From positions 109,844 through 173,843 of the forward strand of contig NZ_ATXT01000019.1 in NCBI RefSeq assembly GCF_000421825.1: a DNA stretch of 64,000 nt. The letters run 5' to 3'. Source of the DNA: Humibacter albus DSM 18994. GTDB lineage: Bacteria > Actinomycetota > Actinomycetes > Actinomycetales > Microbacteriaceae. Position numbers and translations under genes: made by a program. The notes under the pieces were generated by a model, which worked only from the letters and a program-made list of their open reading frames with translations, was not told the DNA's origin and did not search any database. Positions 25,793 through 34,266 of this stretch are shown piece by piece (position 1 is the first letter of the stretch; each line of letters opens with the position of its first letter).

Positions 25793-27532
25793 TCAGTCTG
25801 GCAGGATGCGCCCGACCTCGTCGGCCCTGCTTTCGTCGTCGACGGGGGGATTGGCGCTCTCGCTGCCATCCGCTTCGCCTTCCACGGACTCGGCCACCGG
25901 GTCTTCCGTCGTCCCCGACTCAGCGTCGACCGTCGCCTCCGACTCGGCGTCGGCCATCGTCTCGGACTCGGCATCGGTCTCGGAATCGGCGACCGGCTCG
26001 GCCAGCGGCAGCGTCACGGTGAACCGCGTGCGCCCGGGCTCGCTCTGCACCTCGACTTCGCCGCCCTGGGCACGTACGACGGCACGTACGATCGCCAGCC
26101 CCAGCCCCGTCGATCCGGTATGACGGGAGCGCGACGAGTCGCCGCGGGCGAACCGTTCGAACAGCACCGGTTGCAGATCGTCCGGAATACCCGGACCGTC
26201 ATCCGTCACCGAGATCACTGCCTTGCCGTCGGCGGAGCGCAGCTGCGTCTCGACGGAGGTGCCTTCCGGCGTATGCACCCGCGCGTTCGTGAGGAGGTTC
26301 GCGATCACCTCGTGCAGACGCGGTTCGTCGCCGATCACCGTCACCGGATACGGCGGGATGTCGACGCTCCACTTCTGCTCCCGGCCCGCGGCGTGTGCGT
26401 CCGAGACCGCGTCGATGACCAGCCGGGAGAGATCCACAGGGTCCCGATCGAGCTCGCGGCCTTCGTCGAGACGGGCCAGCAGCAGCAGGTCTTCGACGAG
26501 CCCGGTCATCCGCTCCGCCTCCGACTCGATGCGCCCGAGCGCGTGCACTGCATCGTCGGGCAGAGGCTCGGGCAACCGGCGCGTGAGCTCGGCGTAACCA
26601 CGAATCGACGCAAGGGGCGTACGCAGCTCGTGCGAGGCATCCGCGACGAACTGCCGCACCTTGTTCTCGCTCGCCTGACGCGCTGAGAGAGCGGATGCCA
26701 CGTGGCCCAGCATGCGGTTGAACGCGTGTCCCAGCCGTCCCACCTCGGTGTGCGGATCGGTGTCGTTCTCGGGAACCCGAACGGCGATCGCCACTTCACC
26801 CTTGTCGAGGCGCATCTTCGACACCGCGGTCGCCGTCGCCGCCACGCGATCGAGAGGTCGCAGCGCCAGCACGACGATGAGCAGGCCGACTCCGGCCGCG
26901 GCCGCGATGCCTCCGACCGTGACGGCGAGGATGATCGTGAGCAGCTGACCTGTCGTGGCGTTGACATCCGCCAGCGGAAGACCGATCACGAGCTCCGCCG
27001 ACGCGGGGTCAGACGAGTGGGCTGACGTCGTTCCCGGCATCTTGACCGCGACGACCCGGTACTCGCCGAGCGTTCCACCGAGGTTGATCGTCGTCGCAGT
27101 GCCGTCCGTGGGCAACGCGGACATGCGGGTGCTGACATCCGTCGACGCGGATTGCGGCGTTGCCGAGGGGTCTGTACTCAGGTAGACGGAGTACAGGTGC
27201 CCGTCAGAGGTGATCAGCGCCGCGTAAGTACCAGCAGAGAGGCCGCGCGCATTCACCACCTCACTGAGCAGAGCTTTGGCCGAGACGCCGCCAGGAGCAC
27301 CGATAGCCTCGAAGGCGACGGCCTGTCCGCGACTGGCCGCGAAGTCGAGCTGGTCGTCAAGCCGACCGACCAGATAGCGCTGCAGGAACAGTGCGCTGAC
27401 CAGACTGATCACCACGCCGAGCACGGCCACGAGCGCGACGACGGCGAGCACGAGCTTGGCGCGCAGCGTCATGCTGCGGAACGGATGCCGCCAGCCACTC
27501 CGCTTCGTTGCCCCTGCTGCGGTGGTGGTCAT
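25793..27532 (-). CDS. Sensor histidine kinase of an OmpR-type two-component system, with acidic C-tail
   Basis: 579 residues. Two membrane spans (about 25-48 and 190-215) enclose an extracytoplasmic sensor region. A HAMP segment follows, then H-box DASHELRTPLASIRGYAEL, N-box VIANLLTNARVHTPEG, DDGPGIPDD, and GLGLAIV of the ATPase domain, ending near residue 515. Beyond it are about 60 residues rich in Asp/Glu/Ser/Ala with near repeats of DAESE, which no kinase domain requires. It is 11 bp downstream of its response regulator and divergent, across the operon promoter, from a MacB-like ABC exporter that it may control. Confidence 0.92.
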   Translation of the reverse strand: MTTTAAGATKRSGWRHPFRSMTLRAKLVLAVVALVAVLGVVISLVSALFLQRYLVGRLDDQLDFAASRGQAVAFEAIGAPGGVSAKALLSEVVNARGLSAGTYAALITSDGHLYSVYLSTDPSATPQSASTDVSTRMSALPTDGTATTINLGGTLGEYRVVAVKMPGTTSAHSSDPASAELVIGLPLADVNATTGQLLTIILAVTVGGIAAAAGVGLLIVVLALRPLDRVAATATAVSKMRLDKGEVAIAVRVPENDTDPHTEVGRLGHAFNRMLGHVASALSARQASENKVRQFVADASHELRTPLASIRGYAELTRRLPEPLPDDAVHALGRIESEAERMTGLVEDLLLLARLDEGRELDRDPVDLSRLVIDAVSDAHAAGREQKWSVDIPPYPVTVIGDEPRLHEVIANLLTNARVHTPEGTSVETQLRSADGKAVISVTDDGPGIPDDLQPVLFERFARGDSSRSRHTGSTGLGLAIVRAVVRAQGGEVEVQSEPGRTRFTVTLPLAEPVADSETDAESETMADAESEATVDAESGTTEDPVAESVEGEADGSESANPPVDDESRADEVGRILPD

Positions 27533-27543
27533 GCGCTACCCAC

Positions 27544-28299
27544 TTATGCGGCTTTGATCATGTAACCGGCGCCGCGCACGGTGTGGATCATCGGCGAGCG
27601 CCCGGCATCGATCTTCTTGCGGAGGTAGGAGATGTAGAGCTCGACGACGCTCGAAGTCCCGCCGAAGTCATAGCTCCACACGCGATCCAGGATCTGCGCC
27701 TTCGACAGCACACGCCGCGGATTGCGCATCAGGTAGCGCAGCAGTTCGAACTCGGTCGCTGTGAGGGAGATCGGCTCGCCGGCCCGCGTGACCTCATAGG
27801 AGTCCTCGTCGAGAACAAGGTCGCCGACCACGATGCGCGGGTCCTGCGTGTCAGCGATCAGCGCACGCGAACGCCGCAGCAGCGAGCGGAGCCGAGCCAC
27901 GAGCTCCTCCAGGCTGAACGGTTTCGTGACATAGTCGTCTCCCCCGGCGGTCAAGCCGGCGATGCGGTCGTCGAGGGAGTCCTTGGCCGTCAGGAACAGA
28001 ACGGGTGTCTCTCCGCCTCCCTCGCGCATCCTGGCCATCACCTGCAGGCCGTCGATGTCGGGCAGCATGATGTCGAGCACGACCGCGTCGGGGTTGAACT
28101 CACGCGCGGCGGTCAGCGCCTGCTGGCCGTTCGCCGCCGTGCGCACGTCCCAGCCCTCGTAGCGCAGCGCCATCTGCAGCAGATCGGTGAGGGTTCGCTC
28201 GTCGTCGACGACGAGGATGCGGATCGGCGACCCGTCCGCGTGGTGAAGAGGCGCATGCGCCGGACGAGTGGCTGAGCGATCGGAGAGTTCTGTGGCCAT
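27544..28299 (-). CDS. OmpR/PhoB-family response regulator
   Basis: 251 residues from the ATG at 28299, which lies 7 nt after a CATAAT box with no good Shine-Dalgarno; ATG 28308 or further upstream starts are possible. Receiver domain: VVDDERTL, phosphoacceptor in AVVLDIMLPDIDG, FLTAKD and VTKPFS. DNA-binding winged helix: ISLTATEFELLRYLM, VELYISYLRKKID and TVRGAGYMI. First gene of the regulator-kinase operon. Its most likely target is the divergent ABC exporter; the 13-bp tandem array in between is a candidate binding region. Confidence 0.92.
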   Translation of the reverse strand: MATELSDRSATRPAHAPLHHADGSPIRILVVDDERTLTDLLQMALRYEGWDVRTAANGQQALTAAREFNPDAVVLDIMLPDIDGLQVMARMREGGGETPVLFLTAKDSLDDRIAGLTAGGDDYVTKPFSLEELVARLRSLLRRSRALIADTQDPRIVVGDLVLDEDSYEVTRAGEPISLTATEFELLRYLMRNPRRVLSKAQILDRVWSYDFGGTSSVVELYISYLRKKIDAGRSPMIHTVRGAGYMIKAA

Positions 28300-28414
28300 G
28301 CTCTTCATTATGAGGAGCGGAATTCGATCCCGCTGTGCGCAACATATGGGAATTCTGAGAGCCGACAATCCGATCCGTCAGAGCGGGAATCTCGGGGGCT
28401 GAAGTCCGGACCTC

Positions 28415-28492
28415 GCAGGACGAAAGCGCAGTACCAAGCTCCGAACCAGAGCCCCAGGACCAAAGTCCAGGACCAAAGCCCAGGACCAAAGC
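28415..28492. repeat. Six-unit 13-bp tandem array between the two-component system and ABC exporter
   Basis: The last three units (28454-28466, 28467-28479, 28480-28492) are identical except for their final base (CCAGGACCAAAG plus T, C, C). Three diverged units precede them in phase at 28415, 28428 and 28441. It lies 76 bp before the exporter ATG. Direct repeats at regular spacing are the usual binding pattern of OmpR-family regulators, though their normal period is nearer 10-11 bp. Confidence 0.75.
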
Positions 28493-28567
28493 ACAGAGTG
28501 GCCATAGTCCGGCCACAACCCGGGTGCTTATCGTGCCGCCAGACCCGATCCCCTCACCTGGAGCCCC

Positions 28568-30154
28568 ATGTTCGGAACATACCTGCGCCGCGAACTGACC
28601 GGCCGACGCAAACAGACCATCATCATCGCGATCGGCATGGCGCTCGCCATCGCCCTCGTGATCATCGTCAACTCCGTCGCGGCGGGGGTGAAGAACGCAC
28701 AGGCGGAGGTGCTGAAGTCCGTGTACGGCGTCGGAACAGACATCACCGTCACGAAGAAGGTGAGCGCACTGTCGAGCACGGGACAGTCCACCGCCCAGGC
28801 CGGGCAGAACGGGCAGGGGCCGCGCTTCGACTTCGGCGCCGACGCTGGAACGCAGACAGGTGACGGCAGCCGCACGGTCGACTCGTCACGTTTGAGCGTC
28901 GGCATGGGCACCAGCACCATGAGCACGTCCACGCTCGCGACGGTGAAGAAGACCGATGGCGTCTCCGCGGCAGCCGCCGTGCTCTCTCTCGAGAACACCT
29001 CGTTCAAGGGCACGCTGCCCACGTTCAACCGTGATCAGGAGGGCCAGAGGGGCCAGAGCGACACCACGCAGCAGTCTTCGGGCGGAGCAGACGGCCAGGG
29101 CGGCAGTTCGTTCTCCGTCGACTCGTTCAGCGTCATGGGCATCACGCCGGGCGCGAAGGCGGTCGGTCCGATCGCGTCGACCGCGCTGGTCGAGGGCCGC
29201 ACGCTCACCGCGAACGACGAGGGCAAGAAGGTCGTCGTGCTCGATAAGAGCTACGCGAAGTCGAACAGCTACGCCGTCGGCGACACGATCAAGATCGGCG
29301 GAAAGAAGTTCACGATCGTCGGCACCGTGAAGTCCACGGGTTCCGACTCGACGACCGCGTCGAACGCGTACATCCCGCTCGATGTCGCCCAGTCGCTGTC
29401 CGACGAAAAGGGAAAGGTCTCGACGATCTACGTCACTGCATCTTCATCGAACGACGTCGATGCGCTGAAGGCCTCGCTCGAGAAGACTCTGCCGAAGGCC
29501 ACGGTGTCGACGCAGTCCGATCTCGCATCGAGCGTCTCCGGCTCGCTAGGCAGCGCCAGCCAGCTCGTCTCCAACCTCGGCACCTGGCTTTCGATCATCG
29601 TGCTGGCCGCCGCGTTCCTGATCGCTATCCTGTTCACGATCTCCGGCGTCACCCGACGCACTCGTGAGTTCGGCACGCTGAAGGCCATCGGCTGGTCCAA
29701 CCGGCGCATCGTCGGCCAGGTCGCGGGCGAGTCGGTCGTGCAAGGTCTCATCGGCGGCATCGCCGGGATCGTGATCGGTGTGATCGGGGTGTTCGTCGTC
29801 AACGTGATCTCCCCCACTCTCACCGGGGGCGTCTCATCCGGCGGGTTCGGCGGCGCCCTTGCCGACGGAGCTCGGCGAGCGTTCAACGGCGGGTCCGGCT
29901 CGACGACAGGCGCCGGCGGGACCGGAAGTGGCTTCGCGGCCGGTGCTCCCGGAGGCGGGAGCGGATTCGGACAAACGGCGCGGTCGGCAGCGAGCTCGGC
30001 GAGCACGCAGATCGACCTGAGCGCTCCGATCACCCTGTGGGTCATCGTGATCGCCGTCGCGCTCGCCGTTCTCGGCGGGCTGCTCGCCGGCGCGATCGGT
30101 GGATGGCGGGCCTCCCGTCTGCGTCCGGCGGAGGCTCTGCGGTCGGTTCAGTAG
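28568..30154 (+). CDS. MacB/FtsX-like ABC exporter permease
   Basis: 528 residues. One N-terminal span (IIIAIGMALAIALVIIVNSVA), a large extracytoplasmic MacB-PCD domain of about 300 residues rich in Ser/Thr, then the FtsX core with LSIIVLAAAFLIAILFTISG, the cytoplasmic loop RTREFGTLKAIGWSNRRIV and two more spans. A 60-residue Gly/Ser/Thr-rich insert lies between the last two spans (about 430-490), longer than usual. It forms an exporter or mechanotransmission complex with the ATPase encoded 53 bp downstream. Placement beside a two-component system suggests defence against cell-envelope-active compounds. Confidence 0.88.
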   Translation: MFGTYLRRELTGRRKQTIIIAIGMALAIALVIIVNSVAAGVKNAQAEVLKSVYGVGTDITVTKKVSALSSTGQSTAQAGQNGQGPRFDFGADAGTQTGDGSRTVDSSRLSVGMGTSTMSTSTLATVKKTDGVSAAAAVLSLENTSFKGTLPTFNRDQEGQRGQSDTTQQSSGGADGQGGSSFSVDSFSVMGITPGAKAVGPIASTALVEGRTLTANDEGKKVVVLDKSYAKSNSYAVGDTIKIGGKKFTIVGTVKSTGSDSTTASNAYIPLDVAQSLSDEKGKVSTIYVTASSSNDVDALKASLEKTLPKATVSTQSDLASSVSGSLGSASQLVSNLGTWLSIIVLAAAFLIAILFTISGVTRRTREFGTLKAIGWSNRRIVGQVAGESVVQGLIGGIAGIVIGVIGVFVVNVISPTLTGGVSSGGFGGALADGARRAFNGGSGSTTGAGGTGSGFAAGAPGGGSGFGQTARSAASSASTQIDLSAPITLWVIVIAVALAVLGGLLAGAIGGWRASRLRPAEALRSVQ

Positions 30155-30207
30155 GCATCCCGACGTCGACCCACGACCCGATCTCAATCCCACGAGAGGA
30201 CAAACAG

Positions 30208-30879
30208 ATGTACAAGCTGAAGAACGTCACCAAGCAATACCCGGGCAAGGGACGCAAGGTGGTCGCGCTGAACGACGTGACAGTCGACATCCCGGACGGC
30301 CAGATGGTCGCCATTCAAGGCCCGACCGGCGGCGGCAAGTCGACCCTGCTGCAGATGCTGGGCGCGCTCGATCGGCCGAGCTCCGGCACGATCGAGCTCG
30401 AGGACTCGAGCCTCGGACAGCTCGGCGACACGAAACTCGGTGCGATCCGAGGCAAGGAGATCGGGTTCGTGTTCCAGAACTTCAACCTCATCCCCACGCT
30501 CACCGCGCAGGAGAATGTGGAGACGGCGCTCGTGCCGCTCGGCGTATCGGCCGCCGAACGCAAGGAGCGCGCCGAAAAGGCGCTCGCGTCGGTCGGTCTC
30601 GCCGAGCGCGGCGACCACCGGCCTTCGGAGCTCTCCGGCGGTCAGCAGCAGCGCGTCGCGATCGCGCGCGCGATCGTGAAGGAGCCCGCGGTGCTCCTCG
30701 CCGACGAGCCGACCGGCAACCTCGACGAAGAGACCCGCGACGAGATCATGGAGGTGCTCGAAGGCCTGTGGCGGGACCGCGGCCTCACGCTCGTCATCGT
30801 CACGCACGACTCCGCCGTGGCCCGTCGGGCGCAGCGTCGGCTGCATATCAAGCAGGGCAAGGTGAAGGACCTGGGCTAG
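30208..30879 (+). CDS. MacB-type ABC transporter ATPase
   Basis: 223 residues from the ATG at 30208 (GAGAGGA 7 nt upstream). Walker A is [10 protein letters not shown]-loop FVFQNFNL, signature [14 protein letters not shown], Walker [16 protein letters not shown] and H-switch VIVTHDS. Length and [11 protein letters not shown] identify the LolD/MacB-FtsE group, which pairs with FtsX-like permeases. Partner is the preceding gene. Confidence 0.95.
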   Translation: MYKLKNVTKQYPGKGRKVVALNDVTVDIPDGQMVAIQGPTGGGKSTLLQMLGALDRPSSGTIELEDSSLGQLGDTKLGAIRGKEIGFVFQNFNLIPTLTAQENVETALVPLGVSAAERKERAEKALASVGLAERGDHRPSELSGGQQQRVAIARAIVKEPAVLLADEPTGNLDEETRDEIMEVLEGLWRDRGLTLVIVTHDSAVARRAQRRLHIKQGKVKDLG

Positions 30880-30931
30880 CGGTTCAGGTCACCCACTCCG
30901 CCGGCGGCGCCCAGCCGCCCCGCAACCGCGT

Positions 30932-30991
30932 CCGAGTGCACCCAAACCACCCTGTCCACCTGTCGGCGAGACGGCATTCGGGTGCACTCGG
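30932..30991. terminator. 12-bp perfect inverted repeat between convergent genes
   Basis: CCGAGTGCACCC (30932-30943) is the exact complement of 30980-30991, separated by 36 bp. It sits between the ABC ATPase gene and a convergent oxidoreductase operon, where it may end transcription from both sides. Layout resembles the 12743-12813 element. Confidence 0.5.
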
Positions 30992-31064
30992 CAGGCGCTG
31001 TGGCGAGGCGGACGCGGGCTGCGAGGCAGACGGCGGGCGTTGCACGGCGCAGGCAGAGGGCGAG

Positions 31065-32198
31065 TCAGGCGGGGACGTCGACCCAGGTGCCGGCCTCGGC
31101 AGACTCGATGACGGCATCCGTCACGATCACTGCCCGCAGACCGTCCGCGAACCGGGGCAGCCCCTCCGGCTCGGCGCCGGCGATCGCGGCGTAACTGTCG
31201 GCGACGAACGCGTTGAAGGCATCCTGGTAGCCCTGCGGATGCCCCGCCGGAGTCGTCACCAGACGGGCGGCGTCGTCAGCGAGCTGGTCCGCATCGCGCG
31301 GAATGAGGAGCGAGCCCTTGCGACGTCCGACCCACAGGGTCTCCGGTTGCTCCTGGTCGAACGCCACGGATTCCGCTGATCCGGCGAGCTCGATGTGCAG
31401 GCGGTTCTTGCGCCCGGGCGCCACCTGCGAGACCAGCAGCGTACCGATCGCGCCGCTTGCGGTCTGCACGGCGACCGCGACGGCATCCTCCGTGGTGATC
31501 GAGTCGTGATCGGCACGGGTGCCGAAGAACGTGCGCTTCGTCGCGGCCACCCGCTCGACCCGGTCACCGGTGACGAACTCGATGAGGTCGACCAGGTGCG
31601 AGCCGATGTCGGCGAAGGCTCGGGAGGGACCACCGGCGTTCTCGTCGACGCGCCAGTTGTCGTCCGTGGTCTCCAGCAGCCAGTCCTGCAGGTAGGTACC
31701 CGATACCGTGAGCAGCCGTCCCGCCGCCCCGGCTGCGAAGCGCGTCCGCGCCTCGCGCACCAGGGGATGGAAGCGGTACACGAACGGCACTGTTGCGATG
31801 CGACCGGCGGATGCCGCAGCATCCGCGAGCGCGCGCGCATCGGCGACCGTCGTGGCCAGCGGCTTCTCGCACACGACGTGCTTGCCGGCCTGCAACGCCC
31901 GCAGCGCCTGCGGTGCATGCAGCGTGTTCGGCGTTGTGATGTGCACCACGCCGATCGCGTCGTCGGCCAGCAGATCGTCGAAGGAGTCGTACGCCCGCTC
32001 GATGCCCAGCTCGGCCGCCGCCGCCGCGGCCCTCTCGGGACGCGACGACGAGACGCCGATCAACCGCGCGCGTGCGGCGCGCGCCGCCCGCGAGTGCACC
32101 GTGGCCATGAAGCCGCCACCGACGACGCCCACGCCGAGCGGCGCTCCCCCGCCCTCATGCTCGGCCGCCGGGCCGGCGGCGACCAGTCCGCCGACCAT
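31065..32198 (-). CDS. Gfo/Idh/MocA-family oxidoreductase
   Basis: 377 residues; the ATG at 32198 overlaps the upstream stop (TGATG). N-terminal Rossmann GVGVVGGGFMATVHSRAA, VHITTPNTLHAPQALRALQAGKHVVCEKPLATT with the conserved EKP lysine, and a C-terminal alpha/beta domain with ADIGSHLVDLIEFV, which contains the substrate-binding D-x-x-x-H. It probably interconverts alcohol and keto groups on a sugar or inositol with NAD(P). Last gene of the isomerase-dehydrogenase-dehydrogenase operon. Confidence 0.9.
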   Translation of the reverse strand: MVGGLVAAGPAAEHEGGGAPLGVGVVGGGFMATVHSRAARAARARLIGVSSSRPERAAAAAAELGIERAYDSFDDLLADDAIGVVHITTPNTLHAPQALRALQAGKHVVCEKPLATTVADARALADAAASAGRIATVPFVYRFHPLVREARTRFAAGAAGRLLTVSGTYLQDWLLETTDDNWRVDENAGGPSRAFADIGSHLVDLIEFVTGDRVERVAATKRTFFGTRADHDSITTEDAVAVAVQTASGAIGTLLVSQVAPGRKNRLHIELAGSAESVAFDQEQPETLWVGRRKGSLLIPRDADQLADDAARLVTTPAGHPQGYQDAFNAFVADSYAAIAGAEPEGLPRFADGLRAVIVTDAVIESAEAGTWVDVPA

Positions 32199-33328
32199 CA
32201 GGCGAGCGTGGACTCGGCCGGGTCCCAGCCATCGGGCAGCGCAGGCGTCGGCGTGAACGTGCTGACGACATCCACCCACTCGGCCCGTTCAGCGGCCTCG
32301 ATGGTCGAGACCATCACGTCGAGCGCGTGGAACGCCTGCTCGCCGCTGGCGCGCTCGGGCACACCGGCACGGATGGCCCGCGCCAGCTCCACGACACCGG
32401 TTCCGCGCGCCGCCGTCTCGCCCTCGACGGCGATCGTCTTCGGCTCGTCGCCGCCGTCGTGCAGCACCAGGTCGCCCACGAACATGTTCGGGTCGTTGAC
32501 CTCGAGCGCCCCGTCGACTCCGGTGACCTCGAACAGCGTGCGCTTGATCTGCGAGTCGAAGCTGAAGATGCTCTGCGAGGTCTGGCCGCTCTCGAACTCG
32601 AAGATGGCGGTCACGTGCGAGGGCACCGTCACCTCGAACGTCTGGCCCGCGAGCGGGCCGGATCCGATCGTGCGCACCGGCTTCGACTTCGACGCCACGG
32701 CGGCGACACGCTTCACCGGGCCGAACAGCTGGATCAGCGCCGTCACGTAATAGGGTCCGACGTCGAACAGCGGGCCGGCACCCTCCTGGAACAGGAACGC
32801 GGGGTTCGGATGCCACGACTCCGGCCCCGGCTGCTGCATGAGGGTCAGCGCGGTCTGCGGCCGTCCGATCGCTCCCGACTCCAGCACGCGGCGCGCGGTC
32901 TGGATGCCTGCACCGAGGAACGTGTCTGGCGCGCACGCCACCCGCAGGCCGGCGGCCCGCGCCGTCTCCAGTACGCGCTGCCCGCTCGCACGGTCCAGGG
33001 CGATCGGCTTCTCGGTCCACACGTTCTTGCCGGCCGCGACCGCCTGCAACGCCACCTCGGCATGCGCCTTGGGGATGGTCAGATTGACGACGATCTCGAT
33101 CTCGGGATCGGCGAGCAGCTGCTCCACGGTGCCGGATGCCGGCACGCCGAATTTCGCCGCCTGCTCGGCCGCACGCTCGAGGTCGATGTCCGCGACGAAG
33201 CGCACGTCCACATCCGGGAACGCGGTGAGGTTGGTCAGGTACTGGGTCGAGATATTGCCGGCGCCGATGACGCCGACACCGACCGGGCCGGTCTTCGCGA
33301 CCCCGGAGGTGCTCGTCGACTCGCTCAC
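32198..33328 (-). CDS. Gfo/Idh/MocA-family oxidoreductase
   Basis: 376 residues starting at GTG 33328, which overlaps the stop of the upstream isomerase gene (GTGA). Rossmann GVGVIGAGNISTQYLTNL, NLTIPKAHAEVALQAVAAGKNVWTEKPIAL with EKP, then LFDVGPYYVTALIQLFG, a variant where the usual D-x-x-x-H His is replaced by Tyr. A pair of different Gfo/Idh enzymes with a TIM-barrel isomerase is the standard layout of cyclitol or glycoside oxidation/epimerisation routes. Substrate unknown. Confidence 0.9.
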   Translation of the reverse strand: MSESTSTSGVAKTGPVGVGVIGAGNISTQYLTNLTAFPDVDVRFVADIDLERAAEQAAKFGVPASGTVEQLLADPEIEIVVNLTIPKAHAEVALQAVAAGKNVWTEKPIALDRASGQRVLETARAAGLRVACAPDTFLGAGIQTARRVLESGAIGRPQTALTLMQQPGPESWHPNPAFLFQEGAGPLFDVGPYYVTALIQLFGPVKRVAAVASKSKPVRTIGSGPLAGQTFEVTVPSHVTAIFEFESGQTSQSIFSFDSQIKRTLFEVTGVDGALEVNDPNMFVGDLVLHDGGDEPKTIAVEGETAARGTGVVELARAIRAGVPERASGEQAFHALDVMVSTIEAAERAEWVDVVSTFTPTPALPDGWDPAESTLA

Positions 33329-34074
33329 GCGAGGCCCTCCTTCGTGAGGTAGGCGAAGCTGTCGGAGACCGCGGTGAAGCGGTTGTCGCGGGAATCGTCG
33401 AGCTCGATCACGCGCAGCGCGTTCGGCGCGGCCTCGATGATCTCGCGGATCGGCAGACTGCCCGAGCCGACGGCGACCTGGTCCTTGGTCTCCTTGGTGC
33501 CCGGGCCGTCCTTGACGTGGATGGCGACGACCCGATCGCCGAGGCGGCCGAGAACCTCCACAGGGTTCTCGCCGCCGACGGCCACCCAGTAAGTGTCGAG
33601 CTCGATGACGACCTCGGGGTCGAGCCGGTCGACGAGGTACTCGAGCGCGTTGCGGCCGTCGACCTTGTTCTCGAACTCGTGGGCGTGGTTGTGGTAGCCG
33701 ACGCGCACACCGTGCTCGGCGGCGATCTTCGCGGCGTGGTTGAGCTGGGCTGCGGTCTCGTCGATCTGCTCCGCGGACTTCCAGCGCTCATCGGGCACGT
33801 GGGGGTCGATGACGGTCTGGATGCCCAGCTCGCGCGCGGCATCGAAGATCGCGGCGATCTGCTCGTCGCTCTCGCCGAGCAGATGCACGTGCACGGTCGG
33901 AGCGGAGAGCCCGGCGGTGCGCAGCGCCTCGCCGAGACCCGGGAAGTTCGTGAAAGCGAACGGCTCGACCTGCGTGAAGCCCACCTCGGCGAGCTTGTTC
34001 AGGGTGCCCTGCAGGTCATCCTGCAGCGCCTCCCGCACGGTGTACAGCTGAACGGAAACGGGTGAGGTGGTCAC
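33325..34074 (-). CDS. Sugar phosphate isomerase/epimerase (xylose isomerase-like TIM barrel)
   Basis: 249 residues from GTG 34074, preceded by GAGGAGA; an upstream in-frame ATG at 34203 would read through the operator region. Features: VSVQLYTVREALQDD, GFTQVEPFAF, VGYHNHAHEF (metal-binding His/Glu) and VVIELDTYWVAVGG, VVAIHVKDG, the metal ligands of the AP_endonuc_2/IolE-like fold. First gene of the operon that continues with two Gfo/Idh dehydrogenases. Expression is likely repressed by the divergent ROK protein. Confidence 0.88.
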   Translation of the reverse strand: MTTSPVSVQLYTVREALQDDLQGTLNKLAEVGFTQVEPFAFTNFPGLGEALRTAGLSAPTVHVHLLGESDEQIAAIFDAARELGIQTVIDPHVPDERWKSAEQIDETAAQLNHAAKIAAEHGVRVGYHNHAHEFENKVDGRNALEYLVDRLDPEVVIELDTYWVAVGGENPVEVLGRLGDRVVAIHVKDGPGTKETKDQVAVGSGSLPIREIIEAAPNALRVIELDDSRDNRFTAVSDSFAYLTKEGLA

Positions 34075-34173
34075 GGTTCTCCTCGTCGAGAGCCTCGATT
34101 CGCGGTTGACGCGGGCTATGTCGGGCGCGACGCATCGAGGCGCATCAAGTGTCAGTTTGCAATGGGGTCGAAT

Positions 34174-34262
34174 CGATTGAATCACACTTCTGTCGACAGT
34201 CAAGCAAAAGTTGATAGACCTGGGTCAACTTACGTTCGCCACACGGCGATGTGATTCAATCG
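34174..34262. promoter_or_regulatory. Divergent regulatory region with nested inverted repeats (ROK operator candidates)
   Basis: CGATTGAATCAC (34174-34185) and its exact complement GTGATTCAATCG (34251-34262) bracket the region. Inside are CTGTCGACAG (34190-34199) and AAGTTGA/TCAACTT (34208-34231). The outer repeat overlaps the position of the -10 boxes on both sides. ROK/NagC-type repressors often bind two such sites and loop DNA. Confidence 0.55.
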
Positions 34263-34266
34263 GGCT

